NCBI GenBank assembly: GCA_034440635.1
Contig: JAOTON010000773.1
Span: forward strand, 741,501-805,500
Direction: 5' to 3'
DNA: 64,000 bases
DNA from: Lepas anatifera
Taxonomy: Eukaryota > Arthropoda > Thecostraca > Lepadidae
Both the position numbers and the translations under genes were made by a program. This document shows, one piece after another, positions 32,001 through 39,577 of this stretch. The notes below the pieces were generated by a model that saw only the letters and a list, made by a program, of their open reading frames with translations, had not been told where the DNA came from and did no database searches. Numbering within the stretch: the stretch's first letter is position 1; each line of letters starts with the position of its first letter.

Positions 32001-34536
32001 CCCGCAGGTAACCTTCCCAGAGAGCTTCTTCAGAGTCTGTACGACAGCATCAAGTCAGAACCGTTCATGATTCCTGAGGATGACGGCAATGACCTGATGC
32101 ACACCTTCTTCAACCCCGACAAGGAGGGATGGCTCTGGAAACAAGGTGAATGTCTGAATGATGTAGGTGAATGTCAAGGTGAAGATGTTGGCACTGATGG
32201 ATTCATCTGAGACGGGGAATACGAGGCATTGCTGGATTTAATGTTCCTGAGTAACGTTAAGCGTGTACAGTTTTTCTGCTGAAATAAGGGTTGGCTCATT
32301 CAAATTTGTTGGCTGCAATAGGCTGTTTGCCTCTGCCTAATGCAAAAACATTGATTTATTGTGTATCTACCCCGTCAGTAAAGGTGTCACATTTTACTTG
32401 ATATTTCTGGTCTTTTGGTTCCTGCCGATTTCAACAACAACACTATGTTTTTTCGGCTGCTTATCTCCTAAGAGATTGCGCCAGGATTATACGATTACTG
32501 ACACCAGTGCACTGTTGCAGGCGGTCGCTACAAGTCTTGGAAGCGACGGTGGTTCATCTTGAACGATAACTGTCTCTACTACTTCGAGTACACCACGGAT
32601 AAGGAGCCCCGTGGCATCATTCCCCTGGAGAACATCCAGGTAGGTGTCCTCAAACATTCATCATGATTTGCTCTTCATGGTCTTGATGGTCTTTCTGCTT
32701 TTGATGGTCTTAGTCGTCTGTTATTGAACAAATTTGTTTTGGTATAAAGTAATAAATCATCCTTATAACATACAAATTTGGTAAAGGCATTATTATATTA
32801 AATCATTCGAGTTGCTTGACAAATCTCTTGTACACACTGAGCCTTCCATTAATCTTGCTGCGTTTCAGGATACAATAACTTTTTGTTAAGGCTCTGAATT
32901 AGCTTTAGTCTCATTTTATATTTGTATTGTAGCCATCCAACATTTCCATATCACCAATCTCCCCTGCCCTGCCACCACCGTCCGATATCATCTTGTACAT
33001 TCATCCATATGGTAACGAGTCATGTTTGGTGGGCAGGTTCAGGGAGGTGGAGGACCGGTCCAAGCCCAGCTGTTTCGAACTGTTCGCCTCCGCCGGCACC
33101 GACTACATCAAGGCGTGTAAGACTGACCACGACGGAAAGGTTGTGGAAGGCAAGCACACTGCCTACAGGATGTCAGCCTCCACCCCGGAGGAGATGCAGG
33201 AATGGATCAAAGCCATACAGTGAGTGGGAGGAGGCGGACGTTGGGCCCTGGTGGGTGTCCCCGGCAGGGGTCTGCATGGGAGGGAAGTTATTGGACAGGA
33301 GGGACAGCATTCTAGTTTTTTTAATTCTGTAGTTTTAGACTCGTTCTACTCTGCAACGGGATGGAGCGGGACTTTTTATTGGTATACGAAAAAGAATTGA
33401 GGCGGGAAAGGACGATTCTTGGATACATTTCCCGGGACGGGAGGGATGCTGAAAGGGTGCCAAGTACTAACCTCTAGTCGTCAGTACTTCACCGTGAACC
33501 CGTGAACGCTGACTGGGTGGGACAGTGACAGGGGACCTGGACCTTCGATGCCCCGTAGTCTGATCCTGTTGCATTGTGAGGGTAGGAGCAGCGGGACCTT
33601 GGTCACGCCAGTGCTTCTGATTCTGAACCGTTGACCCGAAGGCATTGGGATGGTCAGAGTTAATGTCAGATAACCTCGGCCCTATCAATATTTTAAGACG
33701 TTTATAGAGTTCTGCGATGTATGGTTAGAATGACAACAAACACAATAGCCCTTCTGCTCTCTCCACTGTCCTCCGTGTCCTGGGGACTTTATGACGCAAT
33801 AACTGCCGGGGTCGTATGGGGTCGCCAACCTTTCGCCATGTTGGAAGGGTATATTAAGGATCAGGAACTCCTTATTCAGCATTCTCACCGGAGCTTTGAA
33901 CCCGGGTCAGAGGCGTGGAAACCTAACGCGCTACTGCTTGCATTCCCTTCTGTCTACCCTTGGACCGTGTGATTGGAAATCCGCAATTGCAAAGCTGATC
34001 AGAGTTCAAATGGGGTATTTTCTATTTAGCGTTTATACTTTTAAGGAATCAAATTGAAGACACGGTCTAGTGGATTGATTAACTCCAAATTGATGTGAGG
34101 AAAGGCAAAAACATTCAGGCATTGCATTGGAGGTTTTCCTTTGATGTAACTTGCTTTTCTGTTGCTTCTGTTGTTTTGAAATGGACTGTGGATAGTCTCT
34201 CTTAATCAGTTTTTTTATTTGGTTTCACTTAAAGTGATTTCTCATGAGTTAATACCCTACAATTGTAATTTTTAGTCCCCACTTAAACGTGGTACATGGT
34301 GAAGGGATCGGTGGCTTGCCAGCATCTCTTCTAACGTTTGGCCCCCTTCCACGGATTCACTATCTCGTTTTTTGGCAGGTGTTATCGATGTTGTCGCGTG
34401 CTGTCACTCTCGTTTTCAGCGCTGACAAACTAATCGATTTGGTTTGCTGTTCCACAGGCAGAAGATCAGTCTGAACCCGTTTTACGACATGCTCGCAGCT
34501 CGAAAGCGCAAGGCTCAACGTCAAACCGCCCGGTAG
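10888..34536 (+). CDS. CYTH: Cytohesin-family Arf-GEF (coiled coil, Sec7, PH), nine coding exons, 5' incomplete
   Basis: Cytohesins load GTP onto Arf GTPases at the plasma membrane and endosomes. Sec7 is the exchange domain, and PH binds phosphoinositides and Arf6/Arl4-GTP. Exons are 10888-10952, 16920-17035, 22812-22954, 23361-23481, 29896-30018, 32008-32145, 32521-32639, about 33037-33219 and 34458-34536. They join in frame except at one junction (exons 7/8), which is off by one base. The joined product is about 361 residues. Cytohesins have about 400, so roughly the first 35 are missing. In order I see the end of the coiled coil ([16 protein letters not shown]), Sec7 (about residues 35-220, with [12 protein letters not shown] and [11 protein letters not shown]), PH (about 228-340, with [14 protein letters not shown]) and a basic tail ([13 protein letters not shown]). 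Domain order, spacing and motifs match the family throughout. Gene identity is very secure; the 5' end is unknown. I saw no AATAAA in the roughly 450 bp after the stop. Confidence 0.96.
12101..12365. mobile_element. hAT-like MITE with perfect 8-bp target duplication
   Basis: The ends are CAGGGCGTAGCCAGG and CCCGGCTACCCCTG, which are imperfect inverted repeats. They are flanked on both sides by gatcagat (12093-12100 and 12366-12373). The 8-bp duplication and CAGGG ends are typical of the hAT superfamily. The 265-bp element is non-autonomous and lies in cytohesin intron 1. Confidence 0.88.
12374..12549. mobile_element. Partial hAT-like MITE, right end only
   Basis: The sequence ends in cccccaccactggatccgcc, the inverted form of the GGCGGATCC terminus seen in other copies. 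Its interior (catcgtgaaaaaaacaaatg, then aaaatcagtaaaaaatctgg) resembles 19670-20038 in part. No matching left end was found. Confidence 0.6.
16282..16728 (+). mobile_element. Old tRNA-derived SINE split by a younger SINE
   Basis: The outer copy starts at ggcggattcgtggcttagtg and resumes after the insertion at cccctaagcctcagaataag. It ends with caacaggatgagagtttgcg and gttgttgcgtcgttaaacca. It is diverged relative to the copies at 9.2 and 50.7 kb. Confidence 0.85.
16323..16510 (+). mobile_element. Younger tRNA-derived SINE, subfamily 2, inserted in another SINE
   Basis: Its tRNA-like head differs (GGGGCGCGGTAGTGAAGTGG, then CCGGGTTCAAGGCC). It shares the family tail (ccttccaacaggg ... atggccctggcagttggtgc) and ends in an attgattgatc tail. 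Confidence 0.87.
16920..17035 (+). CDS. CYTH: Cytohesin exon 2: linker and start of Sec7
   Basis: The acceptor is ctttctcttgcag and the donor is CAGG|gtgagg; length is 116 nt. The product carries the basic linker [19 protein letters not shown] and the first Sec7 helix ([17 protein letters not shown]). The match to cytohesin ([19 protein letters not shown]) is nearly complete. The phase agrees with both neighbours: GG|G at the 5' side and G|AT at the 3' side. Confidence 0.96.
19621..19762. mobile_element. hAT-like MITE, 142 bp
   Basis: The ends CAGGGGCGGATCCAGG and CTAGATCCAGCCCTG are inverted repeats. Flanks atctaact and acctaaca agree at six of eight positions, consistent with an old 8-bp duplication. 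Confidence 0.78.
19920..20038. mobile_element. hAT-like MITE fragment, right end
   Basis: The piece ends in cccccaccgctagatccgcc followed by agtg, the inverted family terminus. Its interior resembles 12430-12549 (a T-rich stretch, then a G-run). A left end was not found. Confidence 0.55.
22812..22954 (+). CDS. CYTH: Cytohesin exon 3: Sec7 core
   Basis: The acceptor is ttccttcacag and the donor is CAG|gtaagg; length is 143 nt, ending in phase 0. It encodes [20 protein letters not shown] and continues [12 protein letters not shown] to FSDLILVQ, matching the Sec7 segment that precedes the catalytic loop. A (GA)n microsatellite starts only six bases after the exon, inside the donor region. Confidence 0.97.
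22961..23033. repeat. (GA)n microsatellite abutting a splice donor
   Basis: About 36 GA units start directly after the gtaagg donor of cytohesin exon 3, occupying the first part of the 406-bp intron 3. Confidence 0.98.
23361..23481 (+). CDS. CYTH: Cytohesin exon 4: Sec7 catalytic loop
   Basis: The acceptor is gtgccctcag and the donor is GCAG|gtgaga; length is 121 nt. It encodes [20 protein letters not shown] and continues [13 protein letters not shown]. The GAG codon at 23400-23402 is the invariant Sec7 glutamic finger (Glu156 in ARNO) that displaces the nucleotide from Arf, so exchange activity is expected. The donor runs straight into a short GA repeat. Confidence 0.98.
27300..27600 (-). 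mobile_element. Probable 3' end of a non-LTR retrotransposon
   Basis: Read on the - strand, it ends in a tail of aataaacaaataaacaaaa. Before it come tcattgggtccatatcttgc and attgtacatgttttatctca, which resemble 3' UTR sequence of RTE/CR1-type elements. No RT motifs remain, so the clade is an inference. Confidence 0.5.
29640..29750 (+). mobile_element. SINE fragment (tail of subfamily 2)
   Basis: It contains gctatatggccctggcag and a diverged gcgccctaaagcaccaac, matching the subfamily 2 tail at 16.45 kb. The tRNA-like head is not clear. Confidence 0.6.
29896..30018 (+). CDS. CYTH: Cytohesin exon 5: Sec7 motif 2
   Basis: The acceptor is catgctcggcag and the donor is GGAG|gtgggt; length is 123 nt. 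It encodes [20 protein letters not shown] and continues [21 protein letters not shown]. The hydrophobic Arf-binding groove and the conserved LNTSLHNP motif are intact. Phase 1 on both sides agrees with the neighbouring exons. Confidence 0.98.
30960..31095 (+). mobile_element. Degraded tRNA-derived SINE
   Basis: A B box-like ccggttcaaggcccgg is followed by a diverged family tail (ccatcaaggtcgggttggcg, then gttgtaaaccccgaca). It is older than the copies at 9.2 and 50.7 kb. Confidence 0.7.
31922..31990 (+). pseudogene. Duplicated, decayed copy of the start of cytohesin exon 6
   Basis: After a cag, the frame [20 protein letters not shown] can be read. It aligns without gaps to [20 protein letters not shown] of exon 6; over 22 codons 14 residues are identical and 6 codons differ only silently. 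The copy dissolves into the pyrimidine-rich intron end 17 bp before the real exon. Used as an exon extension from 31922 it would shift frame and hit a TGA inside exon 6. Confidence 0.85.
32008..32145 (+). CDS. CYTH: Cytohesin exon 6: end of Sec7 and first PH strand
   Basis: The acceptor is ctttgtaccccgcag and the donor is CAAG|gtgaat; length is 138 nt. It encodes [18 protein letters not shown], then [19 protein letters not shown], then the first PH strand KEGWLWKQ. All are close matches to cytohesins. A diverged copy of its first 66 or so bases lies immediately upstream at 31922-31990 and forms part of the intron end. Confidence 0.97.
32521..32639 (+). CDS. CYTH: Cytohesin exon 7: PH domain phosphoinositide-binding core
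   Basis: The acceptor is gcactgttgcag and the donor is CAG|gtaggt; length is 119 nt, phase 0 at the end. It encodes [20 protein letters not shown] and then [20 protein letters not shown]. The basic residues of the beta1-beta2 loop (K..GGR.K.WKRR) that bind PIP3 in cytohesin PH domains are present. Joined to exon 6 it gives two glycines, the form known in vertebrates for higher PIP3 selectivity. Its join to exon 8 is off by one base with canonical sites. Confidence 0.96.
33037..33219 (+). CDS. CYTH: Cytohesin exon 8: second half of PH domain
   Basis: It encodes [20 protein letters not shown] and continues to [20 protein letters not shown] and [16 protein letters not shown]. This includes the cytohesin-specific segment (KxDGKVVEGxHxxYR) and the terminal PH helix with its tryptophan. 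The donor is ACA|gtgagt. The nearest acceptors, gggcag at 33036 and gttcag at 33042, both require phase 2 from the previous exon, while exon 7 ends in phase 0. The 5' boundary is therefore uncertain by one base or needs a correction. The tract before the acceptor is poor in pyrimidines. Confidence 0.9.
33770..33920 (-). mobile_element. tRNA-derived SINE on the - strand
   Basis: On the - strand it reads cccgggttcaaagctccgg, then aataaggagttcctgatcct, cccttccaacatggcgaaag and ccccggcagttattgcgtca, the familiar head-to-tail order. It lies in cytohesin intron 8. Confidence 0.82.
34458..34536 (+). CDS. CYTH: Cytohesin exon 9: C-terminal polybasic tail and stop
   Basis: The acceptor is ttgctgttccacag. 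The exon joins in phase with exon 8 and encodes [20 protein letters not shown], then RQTAR and a TAG stop at 34534-34536. It matches the family ending (DPFYEMLAARKKK...). In the family this tail is autoinhibitory and also binds acidic lipids. Confidence 0.96.
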
Positions 34537-35004
34537 CGCAGCGCTATCGGTCGAGTGAAAATTGAACTACAGTCGTTTAAAGTGTCCGCTAGGTGTGCCG
34601 TTATTGTATCCGCTTGCCACTAGTGAAATGAGAACTTCAGAACTGATAAGCCAATGTCCAGTGCAATTGTGGTAGATGGATGTAAGGGAAGCGTTTTATA
34701 ACTTATATACTGTGTTTTGATACTCGTATAGCTTCCTCGTGAACGGATGGGGAATCTATAGAATGCAATGTGCGTGAGAGAGGACGGGTGTTGTGACGCG
34801 GAACTCAATGACTGGCTATTCTCTTGTCTTAGTCGTTTTTTCTGCTACTGTTGTTTTCTGTTTCGGACACGTGTATCCTAGCTCGTTTTAACCTCGTCAT
34901 GTTGGTTAGGAAAACTACACTGCCTGCTCATAGTTGGCATGTGTTACTTAACAAGTACCTTGGCTCGTTTTCCGTTTAAAATTTTTCTCTGTATTGGAAC
35001 AATT

Positions 35005-35343
35005 TCATCTCTTCTTGTGAATGAATGAACGTAAAAATTGACGATAGCGCACGTTGTGACCTTTTGAATTCGCATCGGTATATTGCTGGTCAATTTGAAC
35101 GGGGAATGCCGCAGATATTTTCATGTATTTCCGGAACCCCTTCATGGCTCTCGTGAACCCCACGTGTTCTTCAAAGGGAATACGAATGAATCGAAGGAAG
35201 AGGTTCTGAAGTCGATAACATTCCTCTTGCGTGAGAGAGTTGACCTCTAATTGAAAGGATTCGTCGAAGGCGGGTCCTAAGTACAAATCTGTGATGTGAA
35301 AGTGCTGTCTATTTTTCTCCAAAAATTGATCGTCAGTTTCCTA
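35005..35343 (-). CDS. Unrecognised - strand open frame, possible last exon
   Basis: Behind a tattttag-like acceptor (at about 35344-35350), the - strand reads ETDDQFLEKNRQHFHITDLY and continues about 90 more residues to a stop (ending RSFIHKKR). Composition is balanced and protein-like (VNSLTQEECYRLQNLFLRFI). A second stretch upstream (35384-35699) looks coding but changes frame midway and lacks a clean donor. This could be a gene convergent to cytohesin, or a decayed element. I do not recognise the family. Confidence 0.35.
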
Positions 35344-35383
35344 AAATATCCCTGGTTTACTAAAAACTTTTTCTAATGGTGTG

Positions 35384-35699
35384 CTACTCAGCCGAAAGCA
35401 AGCTGTATTGCTGAGGCAGGTCCTGTTTCGGTATATTTATTTGTGTCTCCATCAAAAGAATATTCAGTCGATTCCTTGCCCAATATGATATGTTGTGATA
35501 TGTTTTGCCAATTGAAGACTGCTGAGGTCTTCTTGGAGGACCACGTGACTCGTAAGACAAGGGTGAGGGTGTGTACAGATGTCTGCGGGTAAGGCTGGTA
35601 GTATTGTTGATGCTGAAAGTGACTCGATGTCTGATACGCCTCCAGCGTATTGTATGTGAGCTGGTCATGATATTCTTGAATATATGCGCAACTGAGCAA
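35384..35699 (-). pseudogene. Possible frame-broken upstream part of the same - strand gene
   Basis: The first half is natural-looking in one frame (EYHDQLTYNTLEAYQTSSHF) and the second half in another (GKTYHNISYWARNRLNILLM). This suggests a frameshift near 35570-35580. It ends at a stop close to 35384. It is unidentified, and coding status is only inferred from composition. Confidence 0.25.
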
Positions 35700-35889
35700 A
35701 ACGCGCGCCGGTTTTCCTGCGTTGAGCGACTCTGTATTAATTAGCCAAGATACTTAGACGAGTTCCAGGCTTCTCAGAATTGACAAGCGTCTTTTATTGT
35801 AAGTTACGTGTCCTTTATCACAAAAGTTTTGTAACATCGCTTATACTGAACCCCTCGTTAGTGCTATCTGTCGTGGTGGTTTTCAAATT

Positions 35890-36256
35890 TTCATCTGCAC
35901 AATCCAGCTGCCAGAAATAGACATGGCCGCCCGGGGCGAAATATACTTATCATGCACCTCTCGCCAGGCGGCCATTGTTGTGCGCTGCTGGTGTGACGAC
36001 ATATGCTGCCATCACGATGAGCATCAGCCAATCGAAGCCCTTGAAGTGTTTCGGAGTATGGTAGTGGTTGCCAGATCATGACATCATCCACAGGCAGATA
36101 TTTATTTCTTTCCCTAGAGGAGCATTTTAAAAATCAAAATATTGAGCTTGTTGTACATTTTTCAGAGAAATCATGGGGGTTTAATTATTTTTGGATAAAA
36201 CTACGCCCAATTACACGAAATTCCAGGATTTTACCAAGGTGCCACGTTCCCTTTAA
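35890..36256. mobile_element. TTAA-ended MITE (family with GGTGCCAC.TTCCCTTTAA end), left-truncated
   Basis: It shares most of its length with 39120-39577, for example tgctggtgtgacgacatatg and caaaatattgagcttrttgt. Its right end is ggtgccacgttccctttaa. The left terminus is replaced or lost. Confidence 0.75.
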
Positions 36257-36529
36257 ATTCAGTCACCAGTATGCCCCACATAGCAAACATTTTTTTGGCG
36301 ACGCCTACCTCTGTCAGATAGACAGTGGCTAGCGTGTTGCAACCCGTCACCCAATGCCTGGCTGGCACAGGTTGGTATCGACAGCAGCCTCGTAGAACCA
36401 CACGAAGCAGCTGTTATTGAACCATAGCTCATCTCGACAGTTGACACGAACAGAGACCTACTCCAGCAAAGCAAAAATTTGCCTCCTGAACCGACGCGCC
36501 AGTAATTTATGAACTTGCGTGCGGAGCCG

Positions 36530-36785
36530 TTCGAAAACTACGTCTGTTTCTATACAGCCGGTTGCAAAAGAAAGTGACATTGGCACAGGGCGTGCATTTT
36601 TTGTTGACGATGTTGAGAAGTTTTCTAGTTTGCCTTACGAAGGATCCATTTTTACTTCACAGCTGTACGCCATTTTTTTTGCTGTTTGGACCAGGTGTCT
36701 AAGCTGATGGCGAGGAAGTTTGGGATTTTTACCGATTCGCTGTTTTATCTACAGACATTGAAGCCATTTTATTTCTATAATGCGC
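36530..36785 (+). pseudogene. RNase H fragment of a non-LTR retrotransposon (+ strand)
   Basis: The frame AFFVDDVEKFSSLPYEGSIF, then TSQLYAIFFAV, followed after a frame change by KFGIFTDSLFYLQTLKPF, matches the RNase H layout: first strands, the E of the catalytic set replaced in S-Q-LYAI, then IFTDS. Frame breaks and the missing N-terminal DGS show it is dead. It directly abuts the - strand element that follows. Confidence 0.7.
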
Positions 36786-38290
36786 CATCACCTTGACGGG
36801 CCATGCTGAAGATGATCGGATCTTCTGTATGCACTGAGTGGTCCAGTAGGAAGACACAGGTAGTTTGGAGGGCTACCATCTCAGCCTGAAAACTCGGGCA
36901 GAGCGAGCCTGCTGGTCGCCTGAGCTCATGCTGGGCTCCGTCTGGTGACTCGATGAAGACCCAGCTCCCCCGCTCGTGACCCCTTCGTGCAATGACCCGG
37001 CGGTCCACACCCATGTGGCACATGGAGTCAGGGAAGCGAGGTGGAGGAGAGCCACACTCGCTTCTTCCGGACAGGTGGCGCTCCTGATGTCAGTGGGCCC
37101 ACGTCTAGTTGAAATGTGACTCACTCTCCTGATACCCACGGTGGAAGACGTCGAGGAAGGAGAGACTCGATGGGGAGGGAGTGCGTGCTTGATCCCACGT
37201 CTCTCTACCCACCTGCCGCCACCCGGTCACCGTGGAGAGTCGAGAGGGCGCTGTCGCCTCCGCACGTCTTCACGAAGGGTCTTCAGGCGGCAGCGCATGG
37301 ACTTTCACCAGCAGTCGGGTCGCGTGTACCCTCCTTCTGGCCGCTACGGGGGGAGTCTTACCTCGACTGGGGGTGGGGCGGGTGCATCCTGTGATGATAC
37401 ACGCCGACGCTCTCATTTTGCGTTCCAGCAGCTCGACATGAAATGGCGGTGTGGCGTGGAGCCACGCTGCGGCCGCTTGCTCCATCGCTCCTCTCACGTA
37501 GCCAGTAGCGACGGTTCGGAGGTGCTGTTCGTGCAGCCCCCAGTTGCAGCCGGACAGTTAACGTGGGTGGGAGATGCGGGGGTGGACCTTCTCCCACAGT
37601 CTCTTACAGTGTGGACCTAAGTGGAGGAGCCGATCAATGATGACGCCAAGTAGCTGTGGGGTGTCTTTAGCAGTGACAGACTTCCCATCGACCTTAAAAC
37701 TGAAGGGATAGGCGTCTCTGGCCCACTGGGACATCACCTGTACTTGGATCTTGGCTCCTGATACCACCATTTTGTGCAGTCGGGCCCACTTCACGAGGAT
37801 GCCAGCAGCAGCTTGCGCCCGGTCCTTGGCTACTTGGATGTTGTTGCCCGTGCAGGGAGCCGCCGTATCATCAGTGTACAGGTAGGGGGAGCATTGGGAA
37901 CCGCGCGGAGTGCGTCTACCATCCGAGCCGCCCATAAAAATAAAACTGGCGATAAGACACTTCCTTACGGCAGGCCAGTTCGGAAAATGCGCTCACTGGA
38001 AAGCACGCCATTTAGTTCCACCTTGACTCTTCGGTCCCGGAGCCACTGCCAAATCCAGGCCATAGTGCAATTTGGCAGCCCCTCTCCAGTAGGCGAACGC
38101 GTAGCAGGTGGTGGTCCACTACGTCGTACGCTGCGCAAAATCAAACGCGACGAGGACGTATTTCTGCGCGGTCTGCCCATCGGGTGAGCGCCTGTGTCTC
38201 CATTTGGGCATGCACTTCTCTTAAATGATGCGTCCTGAACTTGACCTGAAGACGATGGTTGAATGTATAAGTGGAAGGTCAGTGACAAAA
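36786..38290 (-). pseudogene. Decayed non-LTR retrotransposon (RT + RNase H, Ingi-like)
   Basis: On the - strand, from 38.29 kb downward: RT segment with RIFRTGLP, a stop, then GSVLSPVLFLWAAR; a catalytic-box variant YTDD; the thumb-side motif WARLHKMVVSGAKIQVQ; then RLLHLGPHCKRLWEKVHPR. Further on are AWLHATPPFHVELLERKMRA and an RNase H segment (SPDGAQHELRRPAGSL, FQAEMVALQ). At least one in-frame stop and several frame changes separate these pieces. The combination of such an RT with RNase H is characteristic of the I/Ingi group; the clade is inferred. Confidence 0.85.
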
Positions 38291-38639
38291 TATACTCGTT
38301 TTATCAATCTAAATGTTTTTTCACTTCGATCTTAACACTGCACATGATCATTAAACGTGCAAATCACAGCCAATAAACGAACAAAGTTATCAATTTATTA
38401 AGAGAGTACTTGGACAATTTGAAACTGTTTTCTTTTTTATTCTAGTGGGTCCCATTTATGTCACAAATCACACATGCCTATTCTTGTCATGATCCATTTC
38501 AGCATTCAATCACATGGCTACCAAAATTCTCTTAACACCTCTCGAAATTTCACGCACAAGAGCAATTCTCCCATGCTGATGAATTGAAGAATGTAGGTAA
38601 AGGTCGATGGAAAATGCCCACATATTTTTTGTTATTTTT

Positions 38640-38830
38640 TATTAGGGCCACTCCCAACAGGCACACTTACCCAATTACAGGGAGTATTGGCGTGGGTGTT
38701 TAAGGATTCTCTCCACCGGGTCAAATCGGACACGGAACGCGGTTTCCCGCCGCGGGAATTGAACCCACGTTAATCCATGCTATCCGATCCGAAGATTGGC
38801 AACAAAGTCACTAGGCCAACCCGGCCCCAA
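38640..38830 (-). mobile_element. Possible tRNA-derived SINE of a different family
   Basis: On the - strand a tRNA-like order is visible: gccgggttggcctagtgact, gatagcatggattaacg, then the B box gggttcaattcccgc. Its tail differs from the main SINE family. Confidence 0.5.
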
Positions 38831-39119
38831 TACTTCATTCATGTGTTTGTCCTAACTTTTCAACTTTCCTTATATCTCCTCCAGTCTGCCATCTGGTTCA
38901 AACATTATTTTTTAGGAGCAATTAATAATGTGGGTAAAAGTCCGGTTTGTATTGCCAACAATGTAAAAGCTCTTCAGCTGAGATAATTTTCTGGGACAGC
39001 GCACAGGCCAGGTTCACACTCGCTGCGATTATTTTCAATGTCCTCTCACCATTATCTTACGAATCTTGGCCACGTGGAAAGGCAAAATAATGCTTATAAT
39101 ATTTGAGATTAAAATAAAC
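38831..39119. other. No feature recognised
   Basis: AT-rich sequence between two repeats. I see no exon or named repeat. Confidence 0.4.
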
Positions 39120-39577
39120 TTAAAGGGAATGTGGCACCTTCATAACGTGATTTTAACTGAGATAGCCAAGTTGTAAAGCAAGTCGGAAACCCCGGTACTC
39201 CATATATCATTTGTCTTGGAACTCGATATTTCCGTAGAAAAAAGCTAAAACCTGCCTGACACCAACCCCCTCATCAGCCCGTCGCCGGGCGGCCATTGTT
39301 GTGAGCTGCTGGTGTGACGACATATGCTGATGTCACGATGAGCATCAGCCAATCGAACCCCCTTGAAGCGTTCCAAGTATGGTAGTGGTTGGCATATCGT
39401 GACATTATCCTTAGGCTGATACTTATTTCTTTTTCTCGAGGAGTATTCTAAAATCAAAATATTGAGCTTATTGTACATTTTTCAGATAAATCATGAGTGG
39501 TTTCATTATTTTCGGCTAAAAGTTCCCCTAATTGCACTAAATTCAAGGATTTGACCAGGGTGCCACATTCCCTTTAA
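39120..39577. mobile_element. Full-length TTAA-flanked MITE, 458 bp
   Basis: The termini TTAAAGGGAATGTGGCACC and GGTGCCACATTCCCTTTAA are perfect inverted repeats including the TTAA. A TTAA target duplication is the hallmark of piggyBac-like elements (also Kolobok). There is no coding capacity. Confidence 0.88.

Larger units (their letters stand above)
30019..32007 (+). other. Cytohesin intron 5 (1989 bp)
   Basis: It contains a degraded SINE near 31 kb and, at its 3' end, a duplicated relic of the following exon. Near 30340 a short gacccgccagtggg piece resembles a MITE end. Confidence 0.85.
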
